Source: Caballeronia terrestris
Lineage (GTDB): Bacteria > Pseudomonadota > Gammaproteobacteria > Burkholderiales > Burkholderiaceae
Reading direction: 5' to 3'
Length of the DNA: 64,000 nt
NCBI RefSeq assembly: GCF_001544515.1
Contig: NZ_FCOL02000003.1
Coordinates: forward strand, 220,468-284,467
Part shown: in pieces, positions 53,613 to 63,346 of the stretch
Position numbering within the stretch: the first letter of the stretch is position 1
Layout of the letters: every line of letters begins with the position of its first letter
Notes under the pieces: model-generated
Told to the model about the DNA's origin: nothing
Database searches by the model: none
Seen by the model: only the letters and a program-made list of their open reading frames with translations
Made by a program: the position numbers and the translations under genes

Positions 53613-54668
53613 TTAACCTCGCCGCCCCAGCGCAAACAACGTCCCGGCGACCAGAATAAACGCCCCGATAATCACCTTCTGCCACGTACTCGGCACGCCG
53701 ACGAGAATCAGCACGCTATTGATGAGCGTCACGAGCACGACCCCGAGCAGCGTCCCCACCACGGTCCCCGTTCCGCCCGTAATCCGCGCTCCGCCGAGAA
53801 TCACCGCCGCGATCACATCGAGTTCCGTGCCGACGAGATCGAATGGATTCGCGAGCCGGTTCGTCGATACGTGCAGGATTCCCGCGACGCCCGCGAGCAT
53901 CCCCGTATAGCCGAACACGAACAGATGGATCGCGCGCAGGTTGTAGCCGAGCCGCTCGGCGATCGGCAGACTGCCGCCCATCGCGTACACGCCGCGCCCC
54001 ATCATCGTGCGGTTGAGCAGCCACCACGTCACCACCGCCGCGATCACGAGCGCGATCACCGACACTGGCAGCACGGCGCGCAAGCCATCGGACGTGTGAT
54101 AGAAAAAGAGCGGCAGACGCCCGAACGTATCCATGCTGTGCGGGATGTTCATGAAGAACTGCGTGCCGACGAACGTCAGCAGCAAGCCGCGATACAGATA
54201 CTGCGTGCCGATCGTCACGATCAGCGACGGCGCCTTCAGCCGATGCACGAGAATGCCGTTGACGATCCCGAGCAGCACGCCGCCGAGCGCGCCGGTCAGC
54301 AGGATCAGCACGAACGGCGCATCCGGCCACCATGCGAACACGGCCTTGGTGATCGAATACATGGTGAACGCGGCGATCGCGGTGAACGACACGTCGATCC
54401 CGCCGGAGGCCAGCACGACCAGCGTGCCGAGCGCGAAAAGCGAGACGGTGGTGGCGGAATGCAGCAGGTCGAACACCGTCGCGAACTGGAAGAAGCGCGG
54501 ATTCAGCGTGCCGACCACGATGCATGTCACCACGATCAGCGCGGCCGTGAACCACTCGGGGTTGCGCGTCAGCCGCGCGGACCAGCTCAGTTGCCGCACG
54601 CGCGGCGGGATGTCCTGCGTGGACTGCGGCATCGTCTCGGGCGAGACGCGACGGATAGACTCGCTCAT
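53613..54668 (-). CDS. Sugar ABC transporter permease (RbsC-like)
   Basis: A 351-residue permease with about ten helices of the ribose/galactose type. ATVFDLLHSATTVSLFALGTLVVLASGGIDVSFTAIAAF and NPFDLVGTELDVIAAVILGGARITGGTGTVVGTLLGV are classic RbsC sequence. It is the last gene of the operon and one of two permeases, so the channel is probably a heterodimer. Its ATG overlaps the stop of the ATPase gene by four bases. Confidence 0.88.
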   Translation of the reverse strand: MSESIRRVSPETMPQSTQDIPPRVRQLSWSARLTRNPEWFTAALIVVTCIVVGTLNPRFFQFATVFDLLHSATTVSLFALGTLVVLASGGIDVSFTAIAAFTMYSITKAVFAWWPDAPFVLILLTGALGGVLLGIVNGILVHRLKAPSLIVTIGTQYLYRGLLLTFVGTQFFMNIPHSMDTFGRLPLFFYHTSDGLRAVLPVSVIALVIAAVVTWWLLNRTMMGRGVYAMGGSLPIAERLGYNLRAIHLFVFGYTGMLAGVAGILHVSTNRLANPFDLVGTELDVIAAVILGGARITGGTGTVVGTLLGVVLVTLINSVLILVGVPSTWQKVIIGAFILVAGTLFALGRRG

Positions 54669-56191
54669 GCTGCCTCGGAAAGTAGAGCGTGATAAAGATC
54701 GGCTTCGGCCATGCCTTCGGCGCGATACTCGTTCGCGACGCGGCCTTTCTTCATCATCAGGATTCGGTCGCAGTTCTGCAGCAGTTCAGGCAGGTCGTCG
54801 CTGATCAAAATGATGCCGATCCCCGCGCCCGACAGCCGCTGCATGATGCGGTAAATGATGTCCTTCGATCCCACGTCGACGCCCACCGTCGGTCCGTGCA
54901 GGATCAGCACGCGCGGATCGATCGCCAGCCAGCGGCCGATCAAAACGCGCTGCTGGTTGCCGCCGGAAAGCGATTGCACGGGCTTGTCGACATCGGGTGT
55001 CGCGATCTGCAGATCCTTTACGGTGCGTTCCGCGAGTTCCTGTGCGCGCTTGCGGTCGATCTGGCCGAAGCGGTCGCGCAGGCTCGAAATCATCGCGGTG
55101 ATGACGTTGTCGCGGATCGGCTTGTCGAGGAAAAGGCCCTCGTTCAGCCGGTCCTCCGGCACGTAGCCGATGCGTTGCAGCTTGGCGTCGGCGGGCGTGC
55201 GCAGGCGCACGATCGAACCGTCGAGCGTGACCGTGCCATGATCCGCAGGTGCGACGCCCGCGAGCGCGCGCGCAAGTTCGTTGCGGCCGGAATCGAGCAG
55301 GCCGGTCACGCCGAGAATCTCGCCGCGATGCAGCGCAAACGAGACATCGGCGAACTGGCCCTTGCGTCCGAGCGATTTCACATCGAGCACGACTTCGCGC
55401 GACTCGGCGGCGCCATCGGCGCGATAGCGTTCGGTCGAAAGATGCTTGCCCGTCATCAGTTCGCTGATCTGCGCCTTCGTATAGTTTTCGATCGGACCTT
55501 GCGCCATCTTCTGGCCGTCGCGCAGCACGATCACTTCGCCGCCGATCGCATAACATTCGTCGAGCTTGTGGCTCACGAACAGCACCGCAACGCCGTCCGC
55601 GCGCAGCTTCGCGAGCACCGCGATCAGATTGTCCACTTCCTTTTGCGTGAGCGAAGTGGTCGGCTCGTCCATGATCACGAACTTCGCTTCGCTCGCAATC
55701 GCACGCGCGATCGCCACGAGTTGACGCGTCGCGAGCGGCAGTTGTTCGATGAGCGTCGCCTGGAAATCCGCGTCGCCCGGCAGGCCGACGGCTTCGAGCG
55801 CGAGCGCCGCGGTCGCGGCCATCGCGCGTCGATCGAACGTGCGCGCGAGACGTCCCGCGTGCGTGGCGAGTTCCGCCGTCAACGCGACGTTCTCCGCGAC
55901 ACTCATGTTCGGCAGAAGCGAAAGGTCCTGATACACCGTTTCGATACCCGCCGAGAGCGCTTCCAATGGCGAGAGACGCGCGTGCCTTGCGCCTTCGATC
56001 ACGAGTTCGCCTTCATCCGGCGGCTGTGCGCCCGAGATGATCTTGATGAGCGTGCTCTTGCCGCAGCCGTTCTCGCCGAGCAGGTGATAGATCTGCCCGC
56101 GCTTGAACGCGAGGCTCACGCCACGCAGCGCGTACACGCCGGTAAAGCGCTTGTGAATATCGACGACTTCGAGAAGCGGTGCTGAATTCAT
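54665..56191 (-). CDS. Sugar ABC transporter ATPase, fused double domain (RbsA-like)
   Basis: A 508-residue protein of two fused ATPase domains. The first has Walker A GENGCGKST, signature LPLATRQ and Walker B FVIMDEPTTSLT; the second has a degenerate Walker A region (VTGLLDSGRNELA), a normal LSGGNQQR and LILHGPTVGVDVG, the usual RbsA/MglA asymmetry. It powers the sugar importer of this operon. AAGGA is best spaced for the second of two adjacent ATG codons (56191). Confidence 0.9.
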   Translation of the reverse strand: MNSAPLLEVVDIHKRFTGVYALRGVSLAFKRGQIYHLLGENGCGKSTLIKIISGAQPPDEGELVIEGARHARLSPLEALSAGIETVYQDLSLLPNMSVAENVALTAELATHAGRLARTFDRRAMAATAALALEAVGLPGDADFQATLIEQLPLATRQLVAIARAIASEAKFVIMDEPTTSLTQKEVDNLIAVLAKLRADGVAVLFVSHKLDECYAIGGEVIVLRDGQKMAQGPIENYTKAQISELMTGKHLSTERYRADGAAESREVVLDVKSLGRKGQFADVSFALHRGEILGVTGLLDSGRNELARALAGVAPADHGTVTLDGSIVRLRTPADAKLQRIGYVPEDRLNEGLFLDKPIRDNVITAMISSLRDRFGQIDRKRAQELAERTVKDLQIATPDVDKPVQSLSGGNQQRVLIGRWLAIDPRVLILHGPTVGVDVGSKDIIYRIMQRLSGAGIGIILISDDLPELLQNCDRILMMKKGRVANEYRAEGMAEADLYHALLSEAA

Positions 56192-56253
56192 CATGTCCTT
56201 CGTTCAAAGCGGGGCGCTCCACCTTTGCGCAGGCGAAGCGCCCCGCATGCGTA

Positions 56254-57258
56254 TCAGAACGGATACTGCTTGTAGTTCGTCTTGTCGACGTCGACCCAGC
56301 CGGTGCCGCGCACGATCACGCCCTTGCCCGGACCCTTGCTGACCGTCACCTTCGTGTAGCCCGGCACGCCGAGGTCGGAGCCATCGGCGACCGTCTTGCC
56401 ATCGACGAGCATCTTCGCGACCTTGTTCATCGCGAGGCCGGCGAGCTTCGGGTCCCAGAACGCGATGCCGTTGATTGCGCCGCTTTCGAGGAACTTGCCC
56501 GCTTCGGTCGGAAGGCCCGTGCCGTACACGCAGATCTTGCCGACCTTGCCCGCCTCTTCCACCGCGCGCCCGATGCCGATCACGTCCAGCGACGACGAGC
56601 CCTGGAAGCCCGTCAGGTCAGGGTGCTTGCGCAGCACTTCCTTCGCGACCTGATACGCGCGCTCGCCGTCGTTGTTGGTTTCGAGCTTCGGCTCGACGAG
56701 ATCCATCTTCGGGTACTTCTGCTTGGCGTTGCCGATGCCGCCGTCCGCCCATTGCACCTGCGAGCGGCTGCCGAGCGAGCCGACCAGCACCGCCCACTTG
56801 CCTTGCGAGCCCATGCACTTCGCGAGACGTTCGTTCAGGCCCGCGCCGTACGCGGTGTTGTCGAAGGCTTCGAGATCGACCATCGTGTTCTTCGCGTTGT
56901 CGGCTTCGTGAGTGACGACCTTGATGCCGCGATCCATCGCTTTCTTGAGCGCCGGTTCGAGCGTCGGCGGGTCGTAGGGCACGACCGCGATCGCCGTGAC
57001 CTTCTTCGCGATCAGGTCCTCGATGATCTTCAGTTGCTGCGCGGCGTCGGCGCGTCCGGGGCCCGTTTGATAGACGGTCACGCCCGGCGTTTCCTTGCCG
57101 AATTCCTTCACGCCGTCGTCCATGCGATTGAACCAGTTGATGCCCGTCACCTTCACCACCGTGACGATCGTCTCATTGGTCGCGGCTTCTGCGCCGGCGA
57201 TCGCGCCAGCGGCGAGCGCCACCGCTGTGAGCGCGGTTCCGAGTCGGGTCAGTTTCAT
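56254..57258 (-). CDS. Periplasmic sugar-binding protein (LsrB/RbsB type)
   Basis: A 334-residue type I periplasmic binding protein with a signal peptide ending about residue 25 (AGAEAAT). Sequence such as QQLKIIEDLIAKKVTAIAVVPYDPPTLEPALKKAMDRGIKVVTHEADN and the GIGRAVEEAGKVGKICVYGTGLPTEAGKFLESGAINGIAFWDPKLAGLAMNKV region places it near LsrB, the autoinducer-2-binding protein. By my alignment from memory one of LsrB's ligand residues (D166) is serine here, and the operon is deoxyribose-like, so a pentose is more likely. AAGGAGA precedes the ATG. Confidence 0.85.
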   Translation of the reverse strand: MKLTRLGTALTAVALAAGAIAGAEAATNETIVTVVKVTGINWFNRMDDGVKEFGKETPGVTVYQTGPGRADAAQQLKIIEDLIAKKVTAIAVVPYDPPTLEPALKKAMDRGIKVVTHEADNAKNTMVDLEAFDNTAYGAGLNERLAKCMGSQGKWAVLVGSLGSRSQVQWADGGIGNAKQKYPKMDLVEPKLETNNDGERAYQVAKEVLRKHPDLTGFQGSSSLDVIGIGRAVEEAGKVGKICVYGTGLPTEAGKFLESGAINGIAFWDPKLAGLAMNKVAKMLVDGKTVADGSDLGVPGYTKVTVSKGPGKGVIVRGTGWVDVDKTNYKQYPF

Positions 57259-57317
57259 GCAATGTCTCCTTTATCTTCGCTTATGGTTCGAATGTGCTGC
57301 ACGAGAAGGTTTGAAAA

Positions 57318-58358
57318 CTAACGTCCGGTCGATGCGGGCGGCGGCGCCTTGGGCGTAGGCGCCGCTCCGCCGATGCCGAAAATCGCGCGCACGCGCTCTC
57401 CGCCCGCGAAGGCGAGCGAGGCGAGTAGCAGAAAGCCCCACGCGCAGTCGCCGAAAAACTGCGAGACGCCGAGCAGGTTGAAGAGGCTCGACAGGAATTG
57501 CAGCACGGTCGCGGCGAGAAACACGCAGACGATGCGCCCGTAGCCGCCCGCCGGATTCACGCCGCCCATCACCGCAATGAGGATCGCGATCAGCAGATAC
57601 GAATTGCCGTAGTCCCACTTCGCGCTCGACGTATGCGTCGCGCTGATGAGCCCAGCGAGTGACGCGAGCACGCCGCACAGGCCGTAGGTCACGATCAGCA
57701 TCCGCGCGCGCGGGATACCCGCATAGAACGCGGCCTTCGGATTCGTGCCCATCAGATAGAGACGCAGCCCGAACGGCGTGCGCTTGAGAATCCAACCCAG
57801 CACGAGGACGGCGGCGATGAAGATCCACAGCGAGATCGGCACTTGCAGGAACGTGCCGTTGCCGATATTCGACAGCGGATCGACGTATTCGACGCGCACC
57901 GACGCGCCATTGCTCAGCACCACCGCGATGCCGGTAAAGAGCAGTTGCGTGCCGAGCGTGCAGAGGATCGGCGTGAGCCTGAGTTTCGCGATCACGACAC
58001 CGTTCAGCAAGCCGCCGAGCAATCCGACCACGACGACCACGCCGCTGAACACCGCTGTATAGAGCGCGGGCGAATCGTCAGCGACGACGAGTTTCGGCAG
58101 CACCATCGCCGCGACCATCCCCGAGAGATTCGCGAGCCCGACGCCCGACAGATCGATACCGCCGTTGCCCGACACCATTGAAAGCATGATGCCGAGCGCG
58201 AGCAGGCCGAGTTCGGGCAACTGTCCGCCCATCGACTGAAGGTTGTCGATATCGAGGAACTGGCCGCCCGAGAGCCACGTCGCGACGATCACGACCAGCA
58301 GGTTCACGCCGACGAGAAAGTTGAGCTGGCGGTCGGCGAACCACTTCGACGCTTTCAT
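57318..58358 (-). CDS. Sugar ABC transporter permease (RbsC-like)
   Basis: A 346-residue permease with about ten helices. FLDIDNLQSMGGQLPELGLLALGIMLSMVSGNGGIDLSGVGLANLSGM near the start and AILIAVMGGVNPAGGYGRIVCVFLAATVLQFLSSLFNLLG near the end are typical of RbsC-type permeases. It pairs with the second permease at the operon end. GGAG precedes the ATG; only 3 bases separate it from the kinase stop. Confidence 0.88.
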   Translation of the reverse strand: MKASKWFADRQLNFLVGVNLLVVIVATWLSGGQFLDIDNLQSMGGQLPELGLLALGIMLSMVSGNGGIDLSGVGLANLSGMVAAMVLPKLVVADDSPALYTAVFSGVVVVVGLLGGLLNGVVIAKLRLTPILCTLGTQLLFTGIAVVLSNGASVRVEYVDPLSNIGNGTFLQVPISLWIFIAAVLVLGWILKRTPFGLRLYLMGTNPKAAFYAGIPRARMLIVTYGLCGVLASLAGLISATHTSSAKWDYGNSYLLIAILIAVMGGVNPAGGYGRIVCVFLAATVLQFLSSLFNLLGVSQFFGDCAWGFLLLASLAFAGGERVRAIFGIGGAAPTPKAPPPASTGR

Positions 58359-58361
58359 CGG

Positions 58362-59312
58362 TCAGGCTCCGTTGGACACCGCGGCACGGCGCTCGCCGAG
58401 CACCGCGTTGATTTCATCGAGCGTGGGCATCGAGGGGGCCGTGCCCGCGCGCGTCACCGAGAGGCTCGCGAGCGCACAGCCGAAGCGCACTGCATCGCGT
58501 GGCGACTCGCCGCGTGCGAGTGCGGCAGCGAAGCCGCCGGTAAAGCCGTCGCCGGCGCCTGCCGTTTCCACGACGCGTCCGCAATCGAACGCCGGCACGA
58601 GCACCGATTCCTCCGCCGAATGCAGGAGCGCGCCCGCTTCGCCCAGCGTCACGATCACGGCGCGCGCGCCCTTCGCGAGGAGCGCGTCGGCGGCGCGGCG
58701 CGCATCGTCGGCCGATGTGATCGCGATGCCGGTCAGCGCCGTCGCCTCGGTCTCGTTCGGCGTGATGTAGTCGCAGAGCGGATAGATGTCGTCGGGCAGC
58801 GGCAGCGCGGGCGCAGGATTGAAGACCGTCGTCGCGCCGTGCTTGCGCGCGAGTTCGAGGCCACGCTTGGCCGCCGGAATCGGCTGTTCGAGCTGCGTGA
58901 CGAAGACGGCAGCATCGGCGATATCGGCTTCGATCGCATCGACATCCGCCGGACACAGCGTGCCCGCCGCGCCCGCCGCGACGATGATCGCGTTGCCGCC
59001 GGTGCGCTCGTCGACGTAGATGTGTGCCGCCCCGGTCGATACGCCTTCGAGGACCGTCGCGCGCGACGTGATGCCTTCGGCGCGCCACGTCGATTGCGCG
59101 ATTTCACCGAATGCGTCCGCGCCGATGCGCGTGCAGAAGATCACGTCCGCACCCGCGCGCGCCGCAGCGACTGCCTGATTGGAACCCTTGCCGCCCGGTC
59201 CCATGGCGAAGGCGGAGCCGGGAATCGTCTCGCCGATCAGCGGCATGCGCTCGGCGCGAAACGCGAGATCGGTCACGTAGATGCCGAGAATCACTACCGT
59301 GCCGCGCTTCAC
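58362..59312 (-). CDS. Ribokinase-type sugar kinase (probable deoxyribokinase)
   Basis: A 316-residue PfkB-family kinase. GPGGKGSNQAVAAARAG near residue 37 is the sugar-binding signature, TPNETEATALTG is mid-protein, and the catalytic aspartate is in ETAGAGDGFTGGFAAAL. It would phosphorylate ribose or deoxyribose at O5; the deoC gene in the same operon favours 2-deoxyribose. I place the start at GTG 59312, overlapping the stop of the RbsD/FucU gene (GTGA). A longer frame upstream is shadow of that gene. Confidence 0.85.
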   Translation of the reverse strand: MKRGTVVILGIYVTDLAFRAERMPLIGETIPGSAFAMGPGGKGSNQAVAAARAGADVIFCTRIGADAFGEIAQSTWRAEGITSRATVLEGVSTGAAHIYVDERTGGNAIIVAAGAAGTLCPADVDAIEADIADAAVFVTQLEQPIPAAKRGLELARKHGATTVFNPAPALPLPDDIYPLCDYITPNETEATALTGIAITSADDARRAADALLAKGARAVIVTLGEAGALLHSAEESVLVPAFDCGRVVETAGAGDGFTGGFAAALARGESPRDAVRFGCALASLSVTRAGTAPSMPTLDEINAVLGERRAAVSNGA

Positions 59313-59779
59313 TTCGCAATCTCCGGTGCATCGGGAGCGAGTTCGACGCCCTTCTTGAAGATGAAGCAACCATAGCCGCGCGCTTCGCCGGTCGCGATCA
59401 CGCAGTAGGCTTTTTTCGCGCGTTCGTAGAAGGCGAAACGCTCGACTGAAGCAAACGGCGTCTCGCGCCCTTCGGCATCGTCGACTTCGCGTTGCGCTTC
59501 GCGCTGCACCGCGGGCAACGCGCTCGCATCTCCGACGACTTCCATGCGCTCGGCCGGATGATCGACGAACGAATCGAGCGGCAGCACGGACAGCACCGCG
59601 CGGATCGCGCGCGGCGCGTTCGCTCCGTCGATGCGCAAGAGCTTGCCGAGCACGGTTTGCCGCGCGACCGAGTCGGCGGGGAAATTCGCGTCGCAGATCA
59701 CGACTTCGTCGCCGTGTCCCATCGCGCACAATGCGTGCAGGATGTCGGCGTTCAGGAGCGGATCGATGTTCTTCAGCAC
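59309..59779 (-). CDS. RbsD/FucU-family sugar mutarotase
   Basis: A 156-residue protein. MLKNIDPLLNADILHALCAMGHGDEVVICDANFPA at the start, with the catalytic-type histidine in MGHGD, and the C-terminal GYGCFIFKKGV segment are characteristic of FucU/RbsD, which speed interconversion of sugar anomers. It would prepare the imported sugar for the kinase. The start is GTG with GGAGGAG. It follows the aldehyde dehydrogenase by 63 bases. Confidence 0.88.
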   Translation of the reverse strand: MLKNIDPLLNADILHALCAMGHGDEVVICDANFPADSVARQTVLGKLLRIDGANAPRAIRAVLSVLPLDSFVDHPAERMEVVGDASALPAVQREAQREVDDAEGRETPFASVERFAFYERAKKAYCVIATGEARGYGCFIFKKGVELAPDAPEIAK

Positions 59780-59842
59780 AGTGTCTCCTCCATGCGTGGG
59801 CGCGCTTCGTCGTGAAGTCTTCGCCCTTTGATGATTCGGAAT

Positions 59843-62239
59843 TCAGTCGCCGTACGGCACCCAGATGTTCTTCACCTGCACGGCCTGCCGCAGGAACGGC
59901 AAGCCTTCGCTCGATGCATCGTGCCAGTCGAACACGCGGCCATGATCGACGAACGTACGCTTCAGATTGCCCACGGACTCACGCTCGACCATCGTCGATA
60001 GCGCCGCGCTTTTGAAGCACCACACGGCATCGACGTCGTCATGTTGCGCGAGTGTTTGAGCGAGTGCGCGCGAATCGCCCGTCACGATGTTCAACGCGCC
60101 GCCCGGCACATCCGATGTCTCGACGACCTGATAGAAGTCTGTCGCCATCAGCGGACACGCTTCGCTCGGCACCGCGACCACGCGATTGCCCATCGCGAGC
60201 GCAGGAGCCACGAGCGACACGAAGCCGAGCAGCGGCGCCTCATCCGGACACACGACGCCGATCACGCCGAGCGGTTCGTTCATCGCGAGCGCGACGCCTT
60301 GCAACGGCGGCGAATGCACGGCGCCGTCGAACTTGTCGGCCCACGCGCCGTAGGTGAACAGGCGCGTGATCGATGCTTCGACTTCGCGTGCCGCATCGCG
60401 TTCGCTCAAGCCTGCGCGCGAAGCGAGTTGCCGCGTGAACTCCTCGGCGCGCGCCGACAGGTTCTCGGCGAGGTAATAGAGTACTTGCGCGCGGTTATGC
60501 GTGCTCGCATGCGACCATTTCTGCGCGCCGCGCGCCGCCGACACCGCATTGCGAATGTCCTTGCGATTGCCCTCGCCCACTTCGCCGACGATACTGCCCG
60601 AAGGCGCATGCACGAGCCGCGTATAGCCGCTATCGGGGCGCGCCTGCTTGCCGCCGATGAAGAGCTTCGCGGTCCGGTCGAGCGCGCTGACGTTCACGTG
60701 CGCTTCGCCTTGCGTTTCGCTTGAGCGTGCGGCCTTCTCGCCGCGAACCGGAAGCTTAGTCCACGCACGCGGCTTCAGATACTCGTAAATCCCCTCGCGC
60801 CCGCCTTCGCGTCCGAAGCCCGACTCGTGATAGCCGCCAAAGCCGACGGCTGCATCGAAGAGATTGGTCGAGTTGATCCAGACGACGCCGCATTGCAGGC
60901 GCGGCGCCACATCCAGCGCGCGGCTGATGTTTTCGCTCCACACGCTCGCGGCAAGCCCGTAGCGCGAGTTGTTCGCGAGCGCGACGGCTTCGTCGGGCGT
61001 GCGAAAGCTCATCGTCACGAGCACCGGGCCGAAGATTTCCTCTTGCGCGAGCATCGAGGCGGGCGCGACGTTCGTTACGAGCGTCGGCGGGAAGAACGCG
61101 CCACCCTCGGGCAAACGCAGCTTCAACGGCTGATGGATCACGCAGCCTTCGCTCTCGCCCTTCGCGACAAGCAAGCGAATGCGTTCGAGCTGCACCTCGT
61201 CGACGATAGCACCCATGTCGATGCCCTTGTCGAGCGACGGCCCGACGCGCAGCGTCTCCATGCGGCGCAGGAGCTTCTCGACGAAGCGCGCCTCGACCCC
61301 TTCCTGCACGAGCAAGCGCGAACCCGCGCAGCACACCTGGCCCTGGTTGAACCAGATCGCATCGACGACGCCTTCGACGGCGCTGTCGAGATCGGCGTCA
61401 TCGAAGACGATGAACGGCGACTTGCCGCCGAGTTCGAGCGTGAGCGACTTGCCCGAGCCCGCTGTCGCGACGCGAATCTGACGGCCGACTTCCGTCGAAC
61501 CCGTGAACGCGATCTTCGCCACTTGGCGGTGCTCGACGAGCGCCGCGCCCGTGCGCCCATCGCCGGTCACGACGTTGAGCACGCCCGCCGGCAGCCCCGC
61601 GCGATGCGCGAGTTCAGCGAAAAGCAACGCGGTAAGCGGCGTGAATTCGGCTGGCTTCAGCACGACGCAGTTACCCAGCGCCAGTGCGGGCGCGATCTTC
61701 CACGCAAGCATCAGCAGCGGAAAATTCCACGGCACGATCTGGCCGATCACGCCCAGTGGAGCCCAGTCCGCGAACTCGCGATCCTGCAGTTGCGCCCAGC
61801 CCGCGTGATGCAGAAAGTGCCTGGAAACAAGGGGAATATCGATGTCACGCGTCTCGCGGATCGGCTTGCCGTTATCGAGCGATTCGAGCACCGCGAAGAG
61901 CCGCGCGTGCCGCTGGACCATGCGCGCGAGCGCATACAGATGCCGCGCGCGGCCCACGCCACCGAGCGCCTGCCACGCGGCGAGCGCGCCGTGCGCGGCA
62001 TCGACGGCGGCGGCGACATCGGCGTCGCTGCCTTGCGCGATCGATGCGAGCACGCGGCCCGTCGCCGGTTCGCGCGATTCGAAGCGCTCAGCTTCATCGC
62101 CCGCTGCGGGCGCGCGGAAGGCACCGCCGATGAAATGGCCGAAGCGGCTTGCATGCTGATCGAGCCATACGCGCGCGGCGCGATCGTCTTCCGGTGCGGG
62201 TCCGTATTCCATCGAAGAAAAGTATTCGGCTACGCTCAT
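59843..62239 (-). CDS. ALDH16-like tandem aldehyde dehydrogenase
   Basis: A 798-residue protein. Residues about 30-505 form a complete aldehyde dehydrogenase with E269 in LELGGKSP and the nucleophile C303 in FNQGQVCCAGSR. Residues about 520-798 are a second, shortened ALDH-like domain with the NAD-fold segments (EPLGVIGVVCPDEAPLLGF, GGALNIVTGD) but no catalytic cysteine region. This is the ALDH16 layout. In a DeoC operon the likely job is to oxidise the acetaldehyde made by the aldolase to acetate; that is inference. The ribosome binding site is weak. Confidence 0.88.
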   Translation of the reverse strand: MSVAEYFSSMEYGPAPEDDRAARVWLDQHASRFGHFIGGAFRAPAAGDEAERFESREPATGRVLASIAQGSDADVAAAVDAAHGALAAWQALGGVGRARHLYALARMVQRHARLFAVLESLDNGKPIRETRDIDIPLVSRHFLHHAGWAQLQDREFADWAPLGVIGQIVPWNFPLLMLAWKIAPALALGNCVVLKPAEFTPLTALLFAELAHRAGLPAGVLNVVTGDGRTGAALVEHRQVAKIAFTGSTEVGRQIRVATAGSGKSLTLELGGKSPFIVFDDADLDSAVEGVVDAIWFNQGQVCCAGSRLLVQEGVEARFVEKLLRRMETLRVGPSLDKGIDMGAIVDEVQLERIRLLVAKGESEGCVIHQPLKLRLPEGGAFFPPTLVTNVAPASMLAQEEIFGPVLVTMSFRTPDEAVALANNSRYGLAASVWSENISRALDVAPRLQCGVVWINSTNLFDAAVGFGGYHESGFGREGGREGIYEYLKPRAWTKLPVRGEKAARSSETQGEAHVNVSALDRTAKLFIGGKQARPDSGYTRLVHAPSGSIVGEVGEGNRKDIRNAVSAARGAQKWSHASTHNRAQVLYYLAENLSARAEEFTRQLASRAGLSERDAAREVEASITRLFTYGAWADKFDGAVHSPPLQGVALAMNEPLGVIGVVCPDEAPLLGFVSLVAPALAMGNRVVAVPSEACPLMATDFYQVVETSDVPGGALNIVTGDSRALAQTLAQHDDVDAVWCFKSAALSTMVERESVGNLKRTFVDHGRVFDWHDASSEGLPFLRQAVQVKNIWVPYGD

Positions 62240-62270
62240 GGGGCTTTCAGTTTGGATGACTGCGCGCGGA

Positions 62271-63278
62271 TCACGCGACGGGATGACGGTTGAACGACGA
62301 GTAACGGCCGCTCACGTGATGTTCGAGTTGCCGCTCGATATCGGCGAGCAGGCTCGATGCGCCGATGCGGAACAGGTCGCCTTCGAGCCATTCGCGCCCG
62401 AGTTCTTCCTTCATCAGGATCTGGTATTCAAGCACCGACTTCGCCGTCGATACGCCGCCCGCCGGCTTGAAGCCGATCGCGACGCCCGTGCGTTCCAGGT
62501 ACTCGCGGATCATGCGCACCATGACGAGCGAGACGTCGAGCGTCGCGTTGACGCCTTCCTTGCCCGTCGAGGTCTTGATGAAATCGGCACCGGCCATCAT
62601 GCAGACCATCGACGCCTTCGCGACGTTCGACAGCGTGCGGATGTCGCCGGTCGCGAGGATCGCCTTGACGTGCGCGTCGCCGCAAGCCGCGCGGAAGTCG
62701 CGCATCTCGTCGTAGAGTGCCTGCCAGTTGCCGGTCAGAACGTGTTCGCGCGTCACGACGATGTCGATTTCGGCGGCGCCATCCGCGACCGATGCCTCGA
62801 TCTCGCGCAGCTTCAGCGGATGCGGGATGAGCCCGGCGGGAAAGCCCGTCGATACCGCCGCGACCGGAATGCCGCTGCCGTCGAGCGCGGCGACGGCGGC
62901 TTTCACGAAGCGGTGATAGACGCACACGGCGCCCGTCTTGATCGACCCGGGCGGCATGCCGAGGGAGTCGAGCAGGTCGTCGCGGATCGGGCGGCGGGCT
63001 TTGGCGCAGAGGCGTTCGACGCGAGCGGTCGTATCGTCGCCGTTGAGCGTCGTGAGGTCGATGCAGGTGACGGCCTTGAGCAGCCACGCAGCCTGCGCGT
63101 CTTTCTTGACGGCGCGGCGCGTACCGAGCGTCGAGGCGCGCCGGCCGACCGCCGACTGGTTCACGCGCAAGCCGTCGAGCCACGCGAGGTCGAACGGGAC
63201 GCCGGAATTGCGCGCGATGACCTGCGCCGGCGAGCGGCCCGGCCAGGCTAGAACGGATTTCGAAGCAGCATCGAGCAT
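62271..63278 (-). CDS. deoC: Deoxyribose-phosphate aldolase
   Basis: A 335-residue class I aldolase that splits 2-deoxyribose-5-phosphate into glyceraldehyde-3-phosphate and acetaldehyde. The Schiff-base lysine is in DFIKTSTGKEG, a second lysine is in IGFKPAGGV, and the aspartate partner is in AEIDIVVTREH. It is longer than the 250-260 residues of E. coli DeoC, with extra N-terminal sequence. The ATG at 63278 is my choice; GTG 63311 or TTG 63308 next to AAAAGG are alternatives. It is the first gene of the operon. Confidence 0.9.
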   Translation of the reverse strand: MLDAASKSVLAWPGRSPAQVIARNSGVPFDLAWLDGLRVNQSAVGRRASTLGTRRAVKKDAQAAWLLKAVTCIDLTTLNGDDTTARVERLCAKARRPIRDDLLDSLGMPPGSIKTGAVCVYHRFVKAAVAALDGSGIPVAAVSTGFPAGLIPHPLKLREIEASVADGAAEIDIVVTREHVLTGNWQALYDEMRDFRAACGDAHVKAILATGDIRTLSNVAKASMVCMMAGADFIKTSTGKEGVNATLDVSLVMVRMIREYLERTGVAIGFKPAGGVSTAKSVLEYQILMKEELGREWLEGDLFRIGASSLLADIERQLEHHVSGRYSSFNRHPVA

Positions 63279-63346
63279 GAGATCGTTCGCGAGTTGTGCG
63301 ATGCACAACACCTTTTTGATAGATTGATCTCAGTTTATAACACTCT

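Noticed and set aside
60827..62293. A 488-residue plus-strand frame opposite the aldehyde dehydrogenase
   Set aside because: Arg- and Ala-rich antisense shadow with no domain; the opposite strand has full ALDH motifs.
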